From contig JAGQRA010000097.1 of NCBI GenBank assembly GCA_020425885.1, positions 1 to 10,841 of the forward strand: a stretch of 10,841 nucleotides of DNA. Direction: 5' to 3'. A program made the position numbers and the translations under genes. Positions within the stretch are counted from its first letter, which is position 1. Every line of letters starts with the position of its first letter. Below, piece after piece: positions 1-7,012 of the stretch. This DNA is from Planctomycetota bacterium (lineage in GTDB: Bacteria; Planctomycetota; UBA1135; UBA2386). Under the pieces are notes generated by a model. It was not told the origin of the DNA and ran no database searches. It saw nothing but the letters and a program-made list of their open reading frames with translations.

Positions 1-2
1 CG

Positions 3-1076
3 ATGCCGCCCGGGGCCGACTACACCCGGGTCGTCCGGCTGTTCGATTGCGACAACGACGGCGACCTCGATCTGATCGTCGGCAACACCGGTCAGAGCCG
101 GTTGCACGTGAACGACGGCACGGGCCGTTTCACCGAGGTGACCGCGACCGCGTTGCCGCCGGGCGGCAACGGCACGCGCGACATCGCCGTCGGCGACGTC
201 GATGGCGACGGCGATCTCGACCTCGTGCTCGCCAACGACTCCGGCCGCAACGAGCTGTGGCTCAACGGCGGTCTGGGCACGTTCGTTCCGGCGCCGGCGC
301 AGCTGCCGATCGACGTCCAGGTCACCGAGGCCGTGGCGCTCGTCGACCTCGACGGCGATGGCGCCCTCGATCTGATCGTCGGCAACGCCAACGCCACCGG
401 CGTCGATCCGCGCAGCTGGGTGCATCGCAACGACGGCTCGGGGCGGTTCCTGTCGCCGCCGATCTCGCTCGGCAGCACCGACGTGCAAGCGATCGCCTGC
501 GGCGACATCGACGGCGATGGCGACATGGACTTCGTGCTCGGCGGTAGGGACGTGCCGGTGCGGCTGTTCGAGAACGCCGGCGGCGGCTTCTTCGTCAGCC
601 AGGCCGGCACGATGCCGACCGATTTGCGTCGCAGCCACCGCCTGGTGCTGGCCGACCTCGATGGCGACGGCGACCTCGATCTGTTCGAAGGTGACGACAA
701 CGAGGACCGCGTGCTGTTCTCCCTGCACCGGCACCTGAACTGTGATCGGTTGCTGATACCGGGCGGCTCCACGACCTTCACGGTCGACGCAACACCGACC
801 TCGCCGGCTTCCGCACCGGCGGCGGCGCTGATCCTCGGCTTCCCGGCGGCACCGTCCCCGACCGCGTTCGGGATCGCGCGCCTCGATCTCGCGACCGCGG
901 TGCTGGCGACGTTCCTGGTCCTGCCCTCGCATCGACCGCGTGCCGACTGGTCGCTCACCGTGCCGCCGGGCAGCGCGCTGCTCGGGTTGCAGATCGGCGC
1001 CCAGGCGCTGGTCACAGGGGGTAACGGCTCGCCGTGGCTGCTGTCCGGGCTCATGGCCGGCACGGTCCGGCAGTGA
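3..1076 (+). CDS. FG-GAP/VCBS repeat protein, 5' truncated by the window edge
   Basis: This is probably a secreted or surface protein with calcium-stabilised beta-propeller repeats; no enzymatic role is visible. Five DxDxDGxxD-type loops (for example DVDGDGDLD and DIDGDGDMD) start near residues 15, 65, 115, 168 and 218, a regular spacing of about 50 residues. This is the hallmark of FG-GAP/VCBS propeller blades. Most loops are followed by a hydrophobic strand and a G-N or G-G turn. Residues about 250-357 form a different domain with no Asp loops. It contains a W-x-L-x-V-P...L-x-G-L-Q segment near 316-335 that resembles the end of the next gene's product. The reading frame is open to the left edge and there is no signal peptide, so the ATG at position 3 is probably internal and the real start lies upstream. 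It is followed 72 nt later by a Kelch-like gene on the same strand. Family assignment is firm; function is unknown. Confidence 0.88.
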   Translation: MPPGADYTRVVRLFDCDNDGDLDLIVGNTGQSRLHVNDGTGRFTEVTATALPPGGNGTRDIAVGDVDGDGDLDLVLANDSGRNELWLNGGLGTFVPAPAQLPIDVQVTEAVALVDLDGDGALDLIVGNANATGVDPRSWVHRNDGSGRFLSPPISLGSTDVQAIACGDIDGDGDMDFVLGGRDVPVRLFENAGGGFFVSQAGTMPTDLRRSHRLVLADLDGDGDLDLFEGDDNEDRVLFSLHRHLNCDRLLIPGGSTTFTVDATPTSPASAPAAALILGFPAAPSPTAFGIARLDLATAVLATFLVLPSHRPRADWSLTVPPGSALLGLQIGAQALVTGGNGSPWLLSGLMAGTVRQ

Positions 1077-1148
1077 CATCGTGCTGTTACGCCGGCTGCC
1101 ATCGGTGATACGGGGTGCGGCCTCCTCACCCATACCCGTCGGTTCCTC

Positions 1149-3302
1149 ATGAAGACGATTCCCCTCTGTCCCTCCCGTACCCGGTCGTGTCTGCCCCTGC
1201 CCGGCCTGCTGCTACTCATGGCCTGCCTGCCGGCGCAGGACTGGGCGCCGGTGACCACGAGCGTGGCGATGAGTGGGATGAACGCGAGCTACGACAGCTT
1301 CCGCGAGCGGGTCGTCACCGTCGACGCCAGCGGCCGCGCATTCGAGCGCGATGACCGCCAGTGGTTCCCGATCGGCACGTTGCCGGAGAACTCGCTGGCC
1401 CTGCTCGCCTACCAGGCCCACCGCGGTCGCACCCTCGCGCTGCTCAACCCGACGTCCGCCGCCACCCTGTCGACCTACGAGTACGATGGTGGCAGCTGGC
1501 GCCTGCGCAACCCGGATCACACCCCGCCGCTGCGATCGGGCATGCTCATGACGTACGACAGCGGGCGCCGCCGCGCCGTGGTGTTCGCGGGCAACGACCA
1601 GTCGGGCCTCGGCGAAACCTGGGAGTGGGACGGCACCGATTGGCTGCGTCGGCTCCCGGCCGTCGCCCCGCCGACCCGCGGTGAAGGCACGATGGCGTTC
1701 GACCCGGTTCGCGGCGTGACGGTGCTGTTCGGCGGCGTCGCTGCCGGCGTGCTCCTCGACGACCACTGGGAATGGGACGGGATCAACTGGTCGCGGCGCA
1801 CGCTGCCGATCGTGCCGTCGGCGAGGCGGCAGGCGCAACTGGCGTTCGATGCCAGCCGCAACCTGATGGTGCTCTACGGCGGCCGCGGGCCGCTGAACGG
1901 GCAGCCGTTCTTCGATCCGCAGCCGTGGGAGTTCGATGGCGTGCAATGGGTGGCGCGCAACATCGCGACCGCGCCCGAAGGTCGCACCGGGCACGCCGCC
2001 GTCGGCATAGGCAATGGCGTGCTCGTGCTCGGCGGCGGCACGTCCCTGCTGGCGGGCGACCAGCGACCTACGATCTACCACTACGATGGCGCCCGGTTCG
2101 TCGAGCAGAGCGGCGCCGTGCTGGTCGATCTGTCGCTCGCCCTCGATCCGGTTCGCGGCCGCACCGTGCTCGCCGGTTGGCAGAGCACGGGTCTCACGAC
2201 CGGCATGCCCCGGACGTTCGAATGGGACGGGCTGTCGCTGGCCGAACTGACGGTCGCGGGGCCGACTCCGGGGCGCGGCATCGTGCTCGCGGATCGGCTC
2301 GGCAACGGCGTCGTCGGATTCGTGCCCGATGGCACGACCTGGACGTTCGATGGCACCGCGTGGCAGCAGCGGGCGAGCACCGGGCCGTCGCCGCGTCTGG
2401 CTGCGGCGATGGCGACCGACTCTACTCGCGGCGTGGTCGTCATGTTCGGTGGCACCGATCTGCTCGGCGCCACGTTCGACGACACCTGGGAATGGAACGG
2501 CACCGCCTGGAACCAGCGCCCGGTCACCGGACCTGCGGCGCGGTGGGGGAGCGGCATCGCCTTCGATCCGGTGAACGCGCGCTGCGTGATGCACGGCGGC
2601 GTCGATGTGACGCAGGCGACGCTGTCGGACACCTGGTCCTACACCGCGACCGGCTGGACGTTGATCGACAACACCGCACTGCCGCTCGCGACCTCGGCCA
2701 TGGCGTGGTCGGCCGAGCTGGGGACGGTCGTCCTCACGCGGACCCAGCTCATGGGCACGAGCACGACCCTGAAGCTCGGCAACAACAACCTCTGGTTGCC
2801 GATCACCGGCGCCGAGAGCGCCGTGCCGACCTACCGCCTGGCGACCGACCCTCAAGGCCACGTCGTCTCGAGCGGCGGCGCCGATGGCCGCGCGATCTCG
2901 GTGCTCGGCTGGACCCCCGGCCGCGCCGAGTTCGAGGGTGCGGGTTGCAGCAACGCCGGACCGCCCTCGCGCCTCGCGCTGCACGATCGGCCACGACCGG
3001 GCAACGTGCTGCGCCCCGAGCTGCTCGGCGCCGAGTCCAACCAGCTCGTGCTGGTCACCGCCAGCCATGTGTTCGCTCGCGGCTCGTTCGGCAGCTGTCC
3101 GACGCATCTCTACCAACCCGCGCTGCTGGCGGTCGGGACGACGAACGCGGTGGGGCAGTTCAGGCTGCCGATCACGGTGCCGGCAACCGCGGCAATGCGC
3201 GGTGTGGCGCTCGGCCTGCAGGCGGTGGTCGGCGAGCTCGGCGGGCCGGTCTTCGGTTCGTTCGGCTTCAGCGACGCGATGCGCATCACGATCGGGGACT
3301 GA
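1149..3302 (+). CDS. Secreted Kelch-like beta-propeller protein with C-terminal domain
   Basis: The 717-residue product is probably exported, and no catalytic motif was recognised. Residues 1-29 look like a signal peptide: Lys/Arg near the start, a LPGLLLLMACLP hydrophobic core and a likely cleavage at LPA-QD. A Cys at 26 makes a lipoprotein conceivable, but the Met at -2 is a poor lipobox. About nine units of roughly 49 residues follow, each ending in W-x-W/F-D/N-G-x-x-W (starting near 158, 207, 260 and 446, weaker near 110, 310, 357, 397 and 495). Each is preceded by a hydrophobic V-x-F/Y-G-G strand (near 192, 241, 429 and 478). This is the Kelch/galactose-oxidase propeller pattern. Residues about 597-717 form a separate domain with Cys600 and Cys650, ending in R-I-T-I-G-D. 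There is no Shine-Dalgarno site before the ATG, which was chosen because it gives the signal peptide. The stop codon lies inside one arm of a 19-bp inverted repeat. Confidence 0.88.
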   Translation: MKTIPLCPSRTRSCLPLPGLLLLMACLPAQDWAPVTTSVAMSGMNASYDSFRERVVTVDASGRAFERDDRQWFPIGTLPENSLALLAYQAHRGRTLALLNPTSAATLSTYEYDGGSWRLRNPDHTPPLRSGMLMTYDSGRRRAVVFAGNDQSGLGETWEWDGTDWLRRLPAVAPPTRGEGTMAFDPVRGVTVLFGGVAAGVLLDDHWEWDGINWSRRTLPIVPSARRQAQLAFDASRNLMVLYGGRGPLNGQPFFDPQPWEFDGVQWVARNIATAPEGRTGHAAVGIGNGVLVLGGGTSLLAGDQRPTIYHYDGARFVEQSGAVLVDLSLALDPVRGRTVLAGWQSTGLTTGMPRTFEWDGLSLAELTVAGPTPGRGIVLADRLGNGVVGFVPDGTTWTFDGTAWQQRASTGPSPRLAAAMATDSTRGVVVMFGGTDLLGATFDDTWEWNGTAWNQRPVTGPAARWGSGIAFDPVNARCVMHGGVDVTQATLSDTWSYTATGWTLIDNTALPLATSAMAWSAELGTVVLTRTQLMGTSTTLKLGNNNLWLPITGAESAVPTYRLATDPQGHVVSSGGADGRAISVLGWTPGRAEFEGAGCSNAGPPSRLALHDRPRPGNVLRPELLGAESNQLVLVTASHVFARGSFGSCPTHLYQPALLAVGTTNAVGQFRLPITVPATAAMRGVALGLQAVVGELGGPVFGSFGFSDAMRITIGD

Positions 3303-3398
3303 TGTCCTGAGTGGGGCGCCTCGGTCCCATTGCCCTTACACTCCGTCGGACCTGGTTGCCGCCAAGCTGTTACGACGTTCCCCACTCAGGACATCAGT
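3298..3398. repeat. 19-bp perfect inverted repeat with 63-nt spacer over the Kelch stop codon
   Basis: Bases 3298-3316 (ACTGATGTCCTGAGTGGGG) are the exact reverse complement of 3380-3398, with 63 nt between them (3317-3379). The left arm includes the TGA stop (3300-3302) of the Kelch-like gene. In RNA this would be a very stable 19-bp stem. There is no T-run after the right arm, so it is not a textbook intrinsic terminator. The 101-bp length with terminal inverted repeats also fits a tiny non-autonomous element (MITE-like), but I see no clear target-site duplication at the flanks. The inverted repeat is a direct observation; its role is open. Confidence 0.8.
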
Positions 3399-3441
3399 TC
3401 TGGTTGGTGGCAGGAAGGCGGCGGGCAGGTGGCGCTGGCAC

Positions 3442-3489
3442 AGGGAGGGTCGACCGTTAGACTGCGGTCAGCCGCAAGGCTCTCTCCCT
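3442..3489 (+). promoter_or_regulatory. Candidate structured 5' leader (three-way junction) before the subtilase gene
   Basis: Bases 3442-3449 pair with 3482-3489 (8 bp, one G-U). Enclosed are a 5-bp hairpin, GACCG (3452-3456) with CGGTC (3465-3469) and an 8-nt loop, and directly abutting it a 4-bp hairpin, AGCC (3470-3473) with GGCT (3478-3481), capped by a GCAA (GNRA) tetraloop. Only T3450 and C3451 are unpaired in the junction. A competing hairpin, TGCGG (3463-3467) with CCGCA (3472-3476), would exclude both inner stems. The element ends 30 nt before the protease ATG. It matches no riboswitch consensus that I recall. A -10-like TAGACT (3458-3463) lies in the first loop, so the same bases could instead be a promoter, in which case most of the fold would not be transcribed. 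Confidence 0.3.
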
Positions 3490-3519
3490 CTCGTTACGAC
3501 CACTACCCCTATCCGAACC

Positions 3520-4647
3520 ATGCTTAGAGCCACTGCCTCGTTGGCGACCTTCGTGCTCGCCGTTCCCCTGCTGGCGCAACACGTCGAGCCGGGTCGCGTG
3601 CGCGTCATCATCTCGTTCCAGGATTCGATCGACAGGGACGTGCTCGACCGCTTCGGCGTTGTTGCCGACGGCGAGCTGTTCGGTGCCGAAGCCGTCATCG
3701 CTACCGTCCCCGCCGGCCTGGTCGCGAATCTGCGCCGGGACGAGTCGGTCGAGACGGTCGAGATCGACCACATCGCCTCGGCCTACAAGCCGGGCAACGG
3801 CGGCGGCAGTAACGGCGGCGGCGGTGGGCCGCAGGTGACCCCGGAGGGCATCACCCGCGTCGGCGGTGCGATGTCGGTGTCGGGCGTCACGGTCGCGGTG
3901 ATCGACAGCGGCATCGATCTCGACCACCCCGACCTCGCCGCCAACATCATAGGCGGCGCGCGCTTCGTCAGCGGCACCGGCGGCAACGACGACGACAACG
4001 GTCACGGCACCCACTGCGCCGGGACCATCGCCGCGATCGACAACAACGTGGGCGTCGTCGGCGTCGCGCACAACGCCGCGTTGCTCGCGGTCAAGGTGCT
4101 CGATCGCCGCGGCAGCGGTTCGTACAGCGGCATCACGAGCGGCATCAACTGGGCGGTGGCGAACGGCGCCAACGTCCTCAGCATGAGCCTCGGCGGCAGC
4201 GCCACGACCACGACGCTGCAGAACGCCTGCAATGCCGCCGCCAACTCGGCCTTCGTGGTGGCCGCCGCCGGCAATGACGGCGACTGCAATCTCACCACCG
4301 ACGAGATCAGCTACCCGGCGTACTACTCGAGCGTCGTCAGCATCGGCGCGACGTCGATCGAGGCCGGATCCGTCGATGCCCTAATGTGCTTCTCCAACAG
4401 CAACAACGACGTCGAGTTCTCGGCGCCCGGCTACAACATCTACTCGTGCTGGAAGGGTGGTGGCTACCGCGACGCCTACGGCACCTCGATGGCGTGCCCG
4501 CACGTCGCCGGCTGCGCTGCGGTGTTGTGGAACGGCAGCCCCGCCAGCGTCCGCAACACGCTGCTGAACTACTGCGACGACCGCGGCCCGGTCGGCTACG
4601 ACACCGGCTGGGGCTACGGCATCGTCGAGCACACTGACAACCACTGA
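3520..4647 (+). CDS. Secreted subtilisin-family serine protease (peptidase S8)
   Basis: The 375-residue pre-pro-enzyme should hydrolyse peptide bonds outside the cytoplasm. Residues 1-19 are a signal peptide (LATFVLAVPLLA, cleavage near A19-Q20). Residues about 26-87 resemble the I9 inhibitor propeptide (R-V-R-V-I-I-S-F start). A Gly-rich linker at about 91-105 joins it to the catalytic domain. The triad is complete: Asp129 in VAVIDSGIDLDHPDL, His162 in NGHGTHCAGT and Ser323 in YGTSMACPHVAG, with oxyanion Asn252 in AAAGND. The GTHCAGT and GTSMACPHVAG forms resemble the proteinase K/aqualysin branch. Eight cysteines in the mature part (166, 237, 256, 290, 310, 326, 332, 352) suggest disulfides. 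No C-terminal sorting or adhesion domain is present. The frame is open well upstream, but the ATG at 3520 is the one that opens a signal peptide, and the upstream part has no protein-like character. No Shine-Dalgarno site is seen. It is probably co-transcribed with the next gene, 19 nt downstream. Confidence 0.95.
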   Translation: MLRATASLATFVLAVPLLAQHVEPGRVRVIISFQDSIDRDVLDRFGVVADGELFGAEAVIATVPAGLVANLRRDESVETVEIDHIASAYKPGNGGGSNGGGGGPQVTPEGITRVGGAMSVSGVTVAVIDSGIDLDHPDLAANIIGGARFVSGTGGNDDDNGHGTHCAGTIAAIDNNVGVVGVAHNAALLAVKVLDRRGSGSYSGITSGINWAVANGANVLSMSLGGSATTTTLQNACNAAANSAFVVAAAGNDGDCNLTTDEISYPAYYSSVVSIGATSIEAGSVDALMCFSNSNNDVEFSAPGYNIYSCWKGGGYRDAYGTSMACPHVAGCAAVLWNGSPASVRNTLLNYCDDRGPVGYDTGWGYGIVEHTDNH

Positions 4648-4666
4648 TCCTCTTGCCGGACGGCGC

Positions 4667-5980
4667 ATGAACCAGCGCATCGGTCTCCTGGCGGCCGCCG
4701 TCCTCGTGCTGACGCTCGCCGCCGGGCTCTGGCTCGGCGGCGGCGCCGGCGGCGGCAATGCGCCGGCTGCGGCCCGCGAGCGAGGCCACGATCCGAACGC
4801 CGGCGCGGTCGCCGACGAATCGCCGGACGACGGTGCCCGGCAGCCGTTGGTCGTCGCCCAGCCCGCCGAGGTCGATGCCTTCACGTCCGCCATGGCGGCG
4901 TTGCGGTCGGCCTTGGCCTCGGGACATGGGGCAGCGGAGGCGGCCTCGTTGCGCCAGCTGCTGCGAACCGATGCCGGTGCGCTGGCGGCGGCCTACGCGG
5001 CGCTGCTGGCCGCCGACACCGAGGCCGACCTGCGTCGCGCGTTGGCCATGGTGCTCGGCACGCTGCCGCTCGAAGGCATCGACGAGGCCCTGCTGGCCGC
5101 GCTCGATCGGTTCGGCGACGACGAGGCCATGGTGCTGTCGTTGATCGCTGCCCTCGGGGCGTTGCGCGATCCGCCCGACGAGGACGATGTCTTCGATCTC
5201 GAGCAGGCGCCGTTCCACGGCGTGCCGGGGCCCGGCGGTATCGGGATCACGGTGCGCAATGTCATTCGCGATCCCGCCGTCGAACGGGCTCTGGGCCAGC
5301 TGTTGCTCGATCGGGAACGTCGCGATGTCCGGCTCGGCGCGGCGGCGGCGTTGCAGTGGAGCCTCGATCAGGAGCCGAGTCGGACGCGCTTCCTGACGGT
5401 GCTCGAGGCCGAGACCGACGGCAGCGTCGCGGCGATTCTCGGCGAGGCGCTGAGCCTGTGGTCGCGACACAAGCACGGGCTCGAACCCGAGACGATCGTG
5501 ACCGAGGTGCTGCGGGCCGCCGATCGTGCCGGCTTCGACGAGTACCGCCTGCGCCTGGAGACGGCGCTGCAGCATGCACCGCTCGACGACGGCGCCGGTG
5601 CGCAGCTGCGGCAGTGGGCCGCCGTCGGGCAGCCGTTCGAGCTGCGCAGCTTCGCGCTGTCGACGCTGGCGGTGCAGGCGAGCATGGCGCCGGCGATGCG
5701 CGCCTCGCTAGTCACGGCCGTCGACGGTGACGCGGACATCGCGATGCGTCGGCACGCCGCCCGGTTGCTCGGGCAGGTCGAGACCGGAGAGGATTCGATC
5801 GCGGCGTTGCGTCGCGCGTTCGCGCAGCAGGACGACTGGAGCCTGCGGGCCACGGCGCTGACATCGCTCGTCCGGTTGCTGCCGGCTGCCGAGGCGCGGC
5901 AGCTGCTGCGCACCGCCGGCAACGACGTCGATCCGCGCATCGTCCGCCGGGCCGAGCGGCTGGCGCCGCAGGTTCGTTGA
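4667..5980 (+). CDS. Membrane-anchored HEAT-like alpha-helical repeat protein
   Basis: The 437-residue protein has one N-terminal hydrophobic segment (about residues 5-24), either a membrane anchor or an uncleaved signal, then a Gly/Ala-rich stretch to about 36. The rest is almost entirely Leu/Ala/Arg-rich amphipathic helices in pairs, as in HEAT/Armadillo-type solenoids. Examples are LRRALAMVLGTLPLEGIDEALLAAL and DIAMRRHAARLLGQVETGEDSIAALRRAF. An acidic, Gly/Pro-rich insert near 167-200 interrupts the helices. Such solenoids usually act as binding scaffolds; no catalytic motif is seen. It starts 19 nt after the protease stop, so an operon is likely. I infer that it sits at the membrane outside the cytoplasm and may bind or modulate the protease, but nothing in the sequence proves this. 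The start is the first ATG after the protease and opens directly into the hydrophobic segment. There is no clear Shine-Dalgarno site, which fits translational read-on within an operon. Confidence 0.8.
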   Translation: MNQRIGLLAAAVLVLTLAAGLWLGGGAGGGNAPAAARERGHDPNAGAVADESPDDGARQPLVVAQPAEVDAFTSAMAALRSALASGHGAAEAASLRQLLRTDAGALAAAYAALLAADTEADLRRALAMVLGTLPLEGIDEALLAALDRFGDDEAMVLSLIAALGALRDPPDEDDVFDLEQAPFHGVPGPGGIGITVRNVIRDPAVERALGQLLLDRERRDVRLGAAAALQWSLDQEPSRTRFLTVLEAETDGSVAAILGEALSLWSRHKHGLEPETIVTEVLRAADRAGFDEYRLRLETALQHAPLDDGAGAQLRQWAAVGQPFELRSFALSTLAVQASMAPAMRASLVTAVDGDADIAMRRHAARLLGQVETGEDSIAALRRAFAQQDDWSLRATALTSLVRLLPAAEARQLLRTAGNDVDPRIVRRAERLAPQVR

Positions 5981-5996
5981 GTCTCGGGCAGCGCAG

Positions 5997-6011
5997 CGTC
6001 GTGTGACGACG
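5997..6011 (+). terminator. Possible terminator hairpin after the HEAT-like gene
   Basis: CGTCGT (5997-6002) pairs perfectly with ACGACG (6006-6011) around a 3-nt loop, 17 nt after the stop codon. No T-run follows, so it is at best a weak or factor-assisted terminator. Short GC-rich hairpins are common by chance in this composition. Confidence 0.22.
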
Positions 6012-6097
6012 ACGACGGCCCGCGAGCAGCGAGCAGCAGAGCCGCACGTTACTTCGCCATCGCGCGAGGTAGACACGAGACGACCCCCTGACCCGCA

Positions 6098-6124
6098 CCG
6101 CGACCGTTCCCCTCACGGTTGCGG
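6098..6124 (+). promoter_or_regulatory. 10-bp hairpin in the leader of the unknown gene at 6165
   Basis: CCGCGACCGT (6098-6107) pairs with ACGGTTGCGG (6115-6124) through ten pairs, one of them G-U, around a 7-nt loop (TCCCCTC). It lies 40 nt before the ATG at 6165 and 28 nt before that gene's AGGAAG. It could be a leader structure, an operator dyad or a terminator for the upstream operon; no T-run follows. The intergenic stretch 5981-6164 holds nothing else that I recognise. Confidence 0.4.
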
Positions 6125-6152
6125 TTCGTGCTGCTCGTAAGGCCTCCGTTCC

Positions 6153-6158
6153 AGGAAG
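6153..6158 (+). promoter_or_regulatory. Shine-Dalgarno site deciding the start at 6165
   Basis: AGGAAG ends 6 nt before the ATG at 6165, an ideal spacing. It is the only strong ribosome-binding site seen in the window and is the main evidence that this gene is real and starts here. Confidence 0.7.
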
Positions 6159-6164
6159 CACCCG

Positions 6165-6977
6165 ATGACCTACTCTCCCTGTCAGGAGTTTCGCCGCGCG
6201 CTGGTGGCTACCGCCGCCATGGCGCGCCCTGCTGTTCCCCTGCACCTCCTCAGCGGGCGGCGCGCTCCGCTCATCGGCTCGGCCGGACCGCTCGGCCATC
6301 TCGACGTGCTGCTGCGGCTGAGCTGTCACGGCGACGGTCGGGGCCGTGGTGTCCTCGTCTTCGACTGGCCGACGACGGCACACGGGCACTCGGTCGTGCG
6401 GTTGCTCGAGGGCTTCTGCGCTCGCTGCGACGACGGCGGCCATGGCGGTGACGACGGCATGCAGATCGAATGCCGAGAAGACGCCATCGAGGGCGGCCAC
6501 GGTGCAACCACGATGCACCTGAAGCTGCACTTCGCCGTGACTGCGATTCCCGATGCGATGCTCGAGTTGCTTGCCCTCGGATGTCGCATCGGGCTGCCAC
6601 GGGCAGTCGAGGTCGAGCTCGGGCGCTACCGCCAACGTCTCGCCGCCGCCGCTGCTGCAGGCGATGCGGCGGCCGGCGACGCTGCCGCGCCCGCACTCGC
6701 GTCGTCGGCGGCTCCCGCCTCGGCGGCTTCCGCCCCGACGGCAGATGGCGTCGCTGCCGCGGCGTCGGCCTCGCCGCGGGTTGCGCACTGCGAACAGGAC
6801 AAGATCGATCGCATCGTCAATCACGCCGACTTCGACGGCGAACTGCATCCGCACGTCGACCCCAACGGCGAGGTGACCACTTCGAACGGCGAGGTCTACC
6901 GCCTGGTCATGCGCCGCACGCGGGTTGGCCAGCGTCGGCAGTGGCTCCGCGTCGGCAGGGAAATCGCGCACCGGTAG
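6165..6977 (+). CDS. Uncharacterised 270-residue protein with Ala-rich linker
   Basis: I do not recognise this family. The product has three parts. Residues 1-158 are a mixed domain with six cysteines (6, 54, 86, 89, 103, 140), including a C-x-x-C at 86-89 followed by a Gly/His/Asp-rich patch (DDGGHGGDDG), which could bind metal. Residues about 159-205 are a low-complexity Ala/Ser/Pro linker. Residues 206-270 are a charged segment with a repeated N-G-E-V (234-237, 241-244) and a basic end. No signal peptide or membrane segment is convincing. Support for coding on this strand: a strong Shine-Dalgarno site, and about 86% G/C at third positions in the C-terminal part against about 73% at first positions. 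Codon use is weaker near the start (about 75% G/C at third positions), unlike the neighbouring genes, which may mean recent acquisition or relaxed selection. A long opposite-strand frame covers the same region but reads as an antisense shadow. The gene is convergent with the next one. Confidence 0.65.
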   Translation: MTYSPCQEFRRALVATAAMARPAVPLHLLSGRRAPLIGSAGPLGHLDVLLRLSCHGDGRGRGVLVFDWPTTAHGHSVVRLLEGFCARCDDGGHGGDDGMQIECREDAIEGGHGATTMHLKLHFAVTAIPDAMLELLALGCRIGLPRAVEVELGRYRQRLAAAAAAGDAAAGDAAAPALASSAAPASAASAPTADGVAAAASASPRVAHCEQDKIDRIVNHADFDGELHPHVDPNGEVTTSNGEVYRLVMRRTRVGQRRQWLRVGREIAHR

Positions 6978-7012
6978 GTGTCCGAGGCGGCGGGCCGCGA
7001 TCGCCATCGGTC

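Noticed and set aside
1056..1071. GCCGG/CCGGC hairpin at the end of the FG-GAP gene as a terminator
   Set aside because: Only 5 bp, inside coding sequence, no T-run; expected by chance at this GC content.
1212..3116. Minus-strand open frame (634 codons) under the Kelch gene
   Set aside because: Arg/His/Ala-rich antisense shadow of a gene with clear repeat motifs on the plus strand.
3299..3310. CTGATG near the inverted repeat as a hammerhead ribozyme core
   Set aside because: The sequence continues TCC rather than the required A, and no GAAA core segment is positioned to complete the fold.
3436..3449. TGGCAC resembling the -24 element of a sigma-54 promoter before the protease
   Set aside because: No TTGC-like -12 element follows at the required spacing.
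2884..3519. Upstream extension of the protease frame into the Kelch gene
   Set aside because: This stretch is a shadow of the Kelch C-terminus plus intergenic DNA. The signal peptide begins at the ATG at 3520.
6020..6040. GAGCAGC direct repeats after the HEAT-like gene
   Set aside because: Only two imperfect short copies; too short to call a repeat element.
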